Position numbers and translations under genes: made by a program
Notes under the pieces: generated by a model
Database searches by the model: none
Told to the model about the DNA's origin: nothing
The model's input: only the letters and a program-made list of their open reading frames with translations
Part shown: positions 59,925-62,746 of the stretch, in pieces
How positions within the stretch are numbered: the stretch's first letter is position 1
Layout of the letters: each line of letters starts with the position of its first letter
Assembly (NCBI GenBank): GCA_022565665.1
Contig: JAIUMI010000014.1
Span: 1-62,746 of the forward strand
DNA from: Glycocaulis sp.
GTDB lineage: Bacteria > Pseudomonadota > Alphaproteobacteria > Caulobacterales > Maricaulaceae
Direction: 5' to 3'
DNA length: 62,746 bases

Positions 59925-61570
59925 TGAATAAGGCGGGTAGTTACCCATCAACCAACGCAATGCCGTCACGGCTAATTGTAACGGCCGATAAACTTAACCG
60001 TTTTGCTAGGCGGCATAGCGTCGCGCTGGCCATTATTGCAATGGCATTCGCGATGCGGCTGTATCTCTCTGGGCAGAGATCTTACTGGTTGGATGAGGTC
60101 TATTCAGTCTATATCCACGCAGTGCAACCGCAATCGATTTTTGAAGTTTTAGATTCTATGTGGGGAATAATACACCCTCCACTATATCAACTAACATTGT
60201 TCCCATGGGTACAAATGTTTGGCCACGGTGAGTTGGCTACCAGGACACTATCAAATGTTTACATGGCTATTGGAACATTTTTCCTTTATCTTTTTGCCCT
60301 ACGTGGATTCGGGCGCGGGCTAGCTATAACCACAATTATCCTATTCAGTCTGAGTATTACCGCTGTGCACTATGGCCACGAAACGCGTTCTTATGCCATG
60401 GTCGTGATGTGGGCTTGTATATCTAGTTACGTCGCTGCAATATACCTAAGGGACTCACTTTCCAAGTTCACATGGAAGGCTGCTTTTCTTTCGCCATCGG
60501 CTGCTGCGCTGATAGCGGTAAACACTGCAGCCCTGTTTACACATTACTATTTAGCGTTCTTCATTGCTGCCCAAGGCATATTTTTCTTTATTGCCCTATT
60601 TTTGTTTTATAGAGGTTGGAAAAGACCATTATCAATCATTCGCTTGGCGCTGTTTGGGGCCATTCCGCCAAGTATATTGGTCGCGCTCTGGGGCGGCTCC
60701 ATCGTTCAGCGATATGAGCGAGGTGGCCGTACATTTGATAGGGAACCTCAATCGATTTTGGAGCCGTGGTCGCGCTACTTGGTGGAGCCAAATCTGGGTC
60801 GCGACAATATCGTTGGATGGATTGTAATCGGTCTCGGACTGGCGGCTATATTCTTTATATTCTGGCTCGCCTATCGCAGACAGCGGGCCATAAAGGAAGC
60901 TGTCTTTGCAGCACACACGCTGGTTTGGGCGGCCCTGTCTATTGGTATCGCCGCCCTCGTGATACTGGGAGTCAGTGCCGACGCGTTCGGAGAACGCTAC
61001 TTTCTATTTGCGGTGCCGCCCTTGATGATCGTTCTGGCGTTGGGTCTTCACAGCGCGATAGGCGGAGCATCGACTTTGATTGGCTACACGAATGCGGTTC
61101 CTGGGAGTGCTATAAAGACACTAATTTTTTACCCGGTTTTGGCTTTGGCTGCGCTATCACTGGTGATGCCTCCCACCCATCGGAACCTTACTTCCGAGAG
61201 GCTAGACTGGCGTCAGCTCGTGGAGGTGCTTGACCGGCAGGTTAGTTCACAGCCAGATCGACGTTATTTCATCTATGAGACGAACTCGCGTGGATACTCG
61301 ACGATAGAGTACTATTTTCGCCGTCAAAATACAAATCTGCGCACTGATCGCATAATAACCCGAGGGCAAAATAACAGAGAACGCTTTCCATTTGACAGAG
61401 ACTCTTCGGAATTGGCGGATGCCGACTATGTGGTGTTACTGTTTCATCATCAGACTACTAACAGGTTTCGCAACACTATCAGGGAAATGAACAGGCGTTT
61501 CGAGGAAGACCATAGAGTGATGTTAACACGCAACCGTGGCTATATAATTTATCGTGCGAGGAGCGAATAG
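59924..61570 (+). CDS. PMT/GT39-like membrane glycosyltransferase (second)
   Basis: 548 residues from the ATG at 59924 (GGAGAAGATA upstream; TAATG overlap). GT-C signatures: SYWLDEVYSVYIHA in loop 1, IHPPLYQLTLFPWVQ, GHGELATRTLSNV and HYGHETRSYAMVV; about ten membrane helices then a periplasmic domain. Low GC like its upstream partner, so the two probably arrived together. Expected to use a polyprenyl-phosphate sugar, plausibly that made by the GT2 gene. Confidence 0.85.
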   Translation: MNKAGSYPSTNAMPSRLIVTADKLNRFARRHSVALAIIAMAFAMRLYLSGQRSYWLDEVYSVYIHAVQPQSIFEVLDSMWGIIHPPLYQLTLFPWVQMFGHGELATRTLSNVYMAIGTFFLYLFALRGFGRGLAITTIILFSLSITAVHYGHETRSYAMVVMWACISSYVAAIYLRDSLSKFTWKAAFLSPSAAALIAVNTAALFTHYYLAFFIAAQGIFFFIALFLFYRGWKRPLSIIRLALFGAIPPSILVALWGGSIVQRYERGGRTFDREPQSILEPWSRYLVEPNLGRDNIVGWIVIGLGLAAIFFIFWLAYRRQRAIKEAVFAAHTLVWAALSIGIAALVILGVSADAFGERYFLFAVPPLMIVLALGLHSAIGGASTLIGYTNAVPGSAIKTLIFYPVLALAALSLVMPPTHRNLTSERLDWRQLVEVLDRQVSSQPDRRYFIYETNSRGYSTIEYYFRRQNTNLRTDRIITRGQNNRERFPFDRDSSELADADYVVLLFHHQTTNRFRNTIREMNRRFEEDHRVMLTRNRGYIIYRARSE

Positions 61571-61642
61571 TGCTCGGTCCAACAGAGCTTAAATAAGAAG
61601 CATAAATAGACTAATAATATACTATTGATACGAGGTGCTACG

Positions 61643-62449
61643 TTGTTTCAACGGACACATGAGAAAACAAATAGTGCCTTCTTCGACTGCGAGGTGCTGG
61701 AGGTGCGCCACTACACCGATACGCTGTTTTCCTTCCGCACGGCGCGCCCGCAGAGCTTCCGCTTCCGCACCGGCGAGTTCGTGATGATCGGGCTGGCAGG
61801 CGAGGGCAAGCCGACGCTGCGCGCCTATTCGCTCGCTGGCCCGAGCTGGGATGATGCGCTGGAGTTCTATTCCATCAAGGTGGAGGACGGGGCGCTGACT
61901 TCGCGCCTGAAACATATCCGGCCCGGTGACCGGGTGCTGGTGGGCAGAAAGCCGACGGGCACGCTGGTGCTCGATGCGCTGCTGCCCGGCAAGCGCCTCT
62001 TCCTGCTCTCGACCGGAACCGGCATTGCGCCCTTCGCCAGCATTGTGCGCGAGCCAGATGTCTATGCGCGCCATGATCAGGTGATCCTCACCCATACCTG
62101 CCGCACGGCCGCAGAGCTTACCTATTCGCGTGAGCTGGTGGCGGGCCTGAAAGACGATCCGCTGGTGGGTGACAGCGCGCCGGAACAGCTTGTCTATTTC
62201 TCTTCCGTGACCCGCGAGGACGGCCCGCAGACCGGGCGGATCACCGATCTCATCCAGTCCGGCCTGTTCTTCAAATCCACCCAGCAGGCCCGCTTTGATC
62301 CGGAACATGACCGGGTGATGATCTGCGGATCGCTGGCCATGCTGGAAGAGCTGAAAGCCCTTTTCGAAGGCCTCGGCTTCACCGAGGGCTCCAATGCCCG
62401 GCCGGGCAGTTTCGTGGTGGAAAAGGCGTTCAGCGGGGACGGGATCTGA
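61643..62449 (+). CDS. fpr: Ferredoxin--NADP reductase
   Basis: 268 residues from a TTG at 61643 with GAGGTG upstream; an in-frame TTG at 61625 is an alternative. FAD-binding RAYSLAG and SIKVEDGALTSRL, NADP-binding LLSTGTGIAPFASIVREP, and the C-terminal MICGSLAMLEEL / FVVEKAF all match bacterial subclass FPR. Transfers electrons between NADPH and ferredoxin/flavodoxin. GC-rich, typical of chromosome; the first 20 codons look less conserved and lie at the edge of the AT-rich segment. Confidence 0.9.
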   Translation: MFQRTHEKTNSAFFDCEVLEVRHYTDTLFSFRTARPQSFRFRTGEFVMIGLAGEGKPTLRAYSLAGPSWDDALEFYSIKVEDGALTSRLKHIRPGDRVLVGRKPTGTLVLDALLPGKRLFLLSTGTGIAPFASIVREPDVYARHDQVILTHTCRTAAELTYSRELVAGLKDDPLVGDSAPEQLVYFSSVTREDGPQTGRITDLIQSGLFFKSTQQARFDPEHDRVMICGSLAMLEELKALFEGLGFTEGSNARPGSFVVEKAFSGDGI

Positions 62450-62622
62450 CGTCAATATGCTTGTTCCAAGGATTGGGCGGTTCAGGCAACGGTGCGCAAT
62501 CCATCACCTGGCCTTCTGGGAGTCCTACACAAACGCCATAAGTTCCTTCGGATGACGAGTACGACGGCAATTGTAAAATCTCACAATACCTGACAAAATT
62601 ATCTCACGGCAGAGGTATAAGT

Positions 62623-62746
62623 TGTGACCCAGCCCCCTGATTTCCGGCCATTGAATGGTAGAGTCCATCGAGGAGAGGATGGACCATGCGAAAGAGCCGT
62701 TATTCGGAAGAGCAGATTATCGGCATGCTGCGCGAGCACGACGCCG
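62623..62746 (+). mobile_element. Left end of an IS3-family insertion sequence (partial)
   Basis: Terminal repeat TGTGACCCAGCCCCCTGAT at 62623-62641, followed by the start of orfA. The repeat is identical, inverted, to the one at 109-127. The element runs off the window. Confidence 0.8.
62686..62746 (+). CDS. IS3-family transposase OrfA (start only)
   Basis: Twenty codons before the window ends: MRKSRYSEEQIIGMLREHDA, the standard opening of IS3-family OrfA helix-turn-helix proteins. AGGAGAGG lies nine bases before the ATG. The rest, and orfB, lie beyond the window. Confidence 0.85.
   Translation, partial: MRKSRYSEEQIIGMLREHDA

Noticed and set aside
61622-62455. Long minus-strand open frame opposite the ferredoxin reductase
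   Set aside because: The plus strand matches the FPR family end to end; the antisense frame is a codon-bias artefact.

Overview
The window looks like a GC-rich alphaproteobacterial conjugative plasmid, or an integrated copy of one, joined to a cell-surface glycan locus. The strongest taxonomic clue is the replication protein at 3.4 kb, which resembles RepC of the alphaproteobacterial repABC and RepC-only plasmids. The accessory content (SOS-associated peptidase, Y-family polymerase, ParA/ParB, strawberry-notch helicase, ArdC, two SSBs, RadC) and the ferredoxin-NADP reductase at the right end also fit Alphaproteobacteria. Genus cannot be fixed from the sequence alone. Both window ends carry parts of IS3-family elements with identical 19-bp termini in the same orientation: a right end at 1-127 and a left end with the start of orfA from 62623.

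Layout. 0.1-11.4 kb: SRAP protein, a zinc-finger/Toprim primase, repC with a candidate antisense RNA in its leader, an AbrB/Doc-like pair, a nuclease, a Y-family polymerase, many small hypotheticals and a VapBC module. 11.4-23.0 kb (minus strand): an F-type conjugation operon in the order traA-L-E-x-K-B-dsbC-V-C-x-trbI-peptidase-DUF2726-W-U-trbC. traN, traF, traH and traG are not in the window. 23.0-23.6 kb: AT-rich divergent control region. 23.6-40.6 kb (plus strand): partition genes (large ParB, ParA plus a small partner, with a decamer repeat array before parA), strawberry-notch helicase, ArdC, SSB, RadC, SSB, a DUF2493 protein and hypotheticals, separated by structured non-coding DNA. 40.6-42.2 kb: non-coding DNA with tandem terminators and spaced palindromes, my best candidate for oriT. 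42.2-50.3 kb: ribbon-helix-helix protein, TraD, MobF relaxase TraI, a TraI-like accessory protein and a membrane protein. 50.3-53.2 kb: two oppositely oriented RES/Xre toxin-antitoxin modules.

53.6-61.6 kb holds a flippase-like membrane protein, a dolichyl-phosphate-mannose-synthase-like GT2, an F420-hydrogenase-beta-like protein, a polysaccharide pyruvyl transferase and two PMT/ArnT-like membrane glycosyltransferases. These could make a polyprenyl-phosphate sugar and transfer it to an envelope glycan. The last two genes are visibly richer in A+T than their neighbours. A ferredoxin-NADP reductase closes the region before the right-hand IS.

How the parts work together. Genes from 23.6 to 40.6 kb read rightward toward the putative oriT, and traD/traI read rightward away from it. 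That is the arrangement expected of a leading region that enters the recipient first: anti-restriction (ArdC), SSB, RadC-like and partition genes, with hairpin-rich spacers that could act as single-strand promoters. Replication control appears to use a counter-transcribed RNA and a hairpin that covers the repC ribosome-binding site. The same hairpin-at-SD layout recurs before several other backbone genes.
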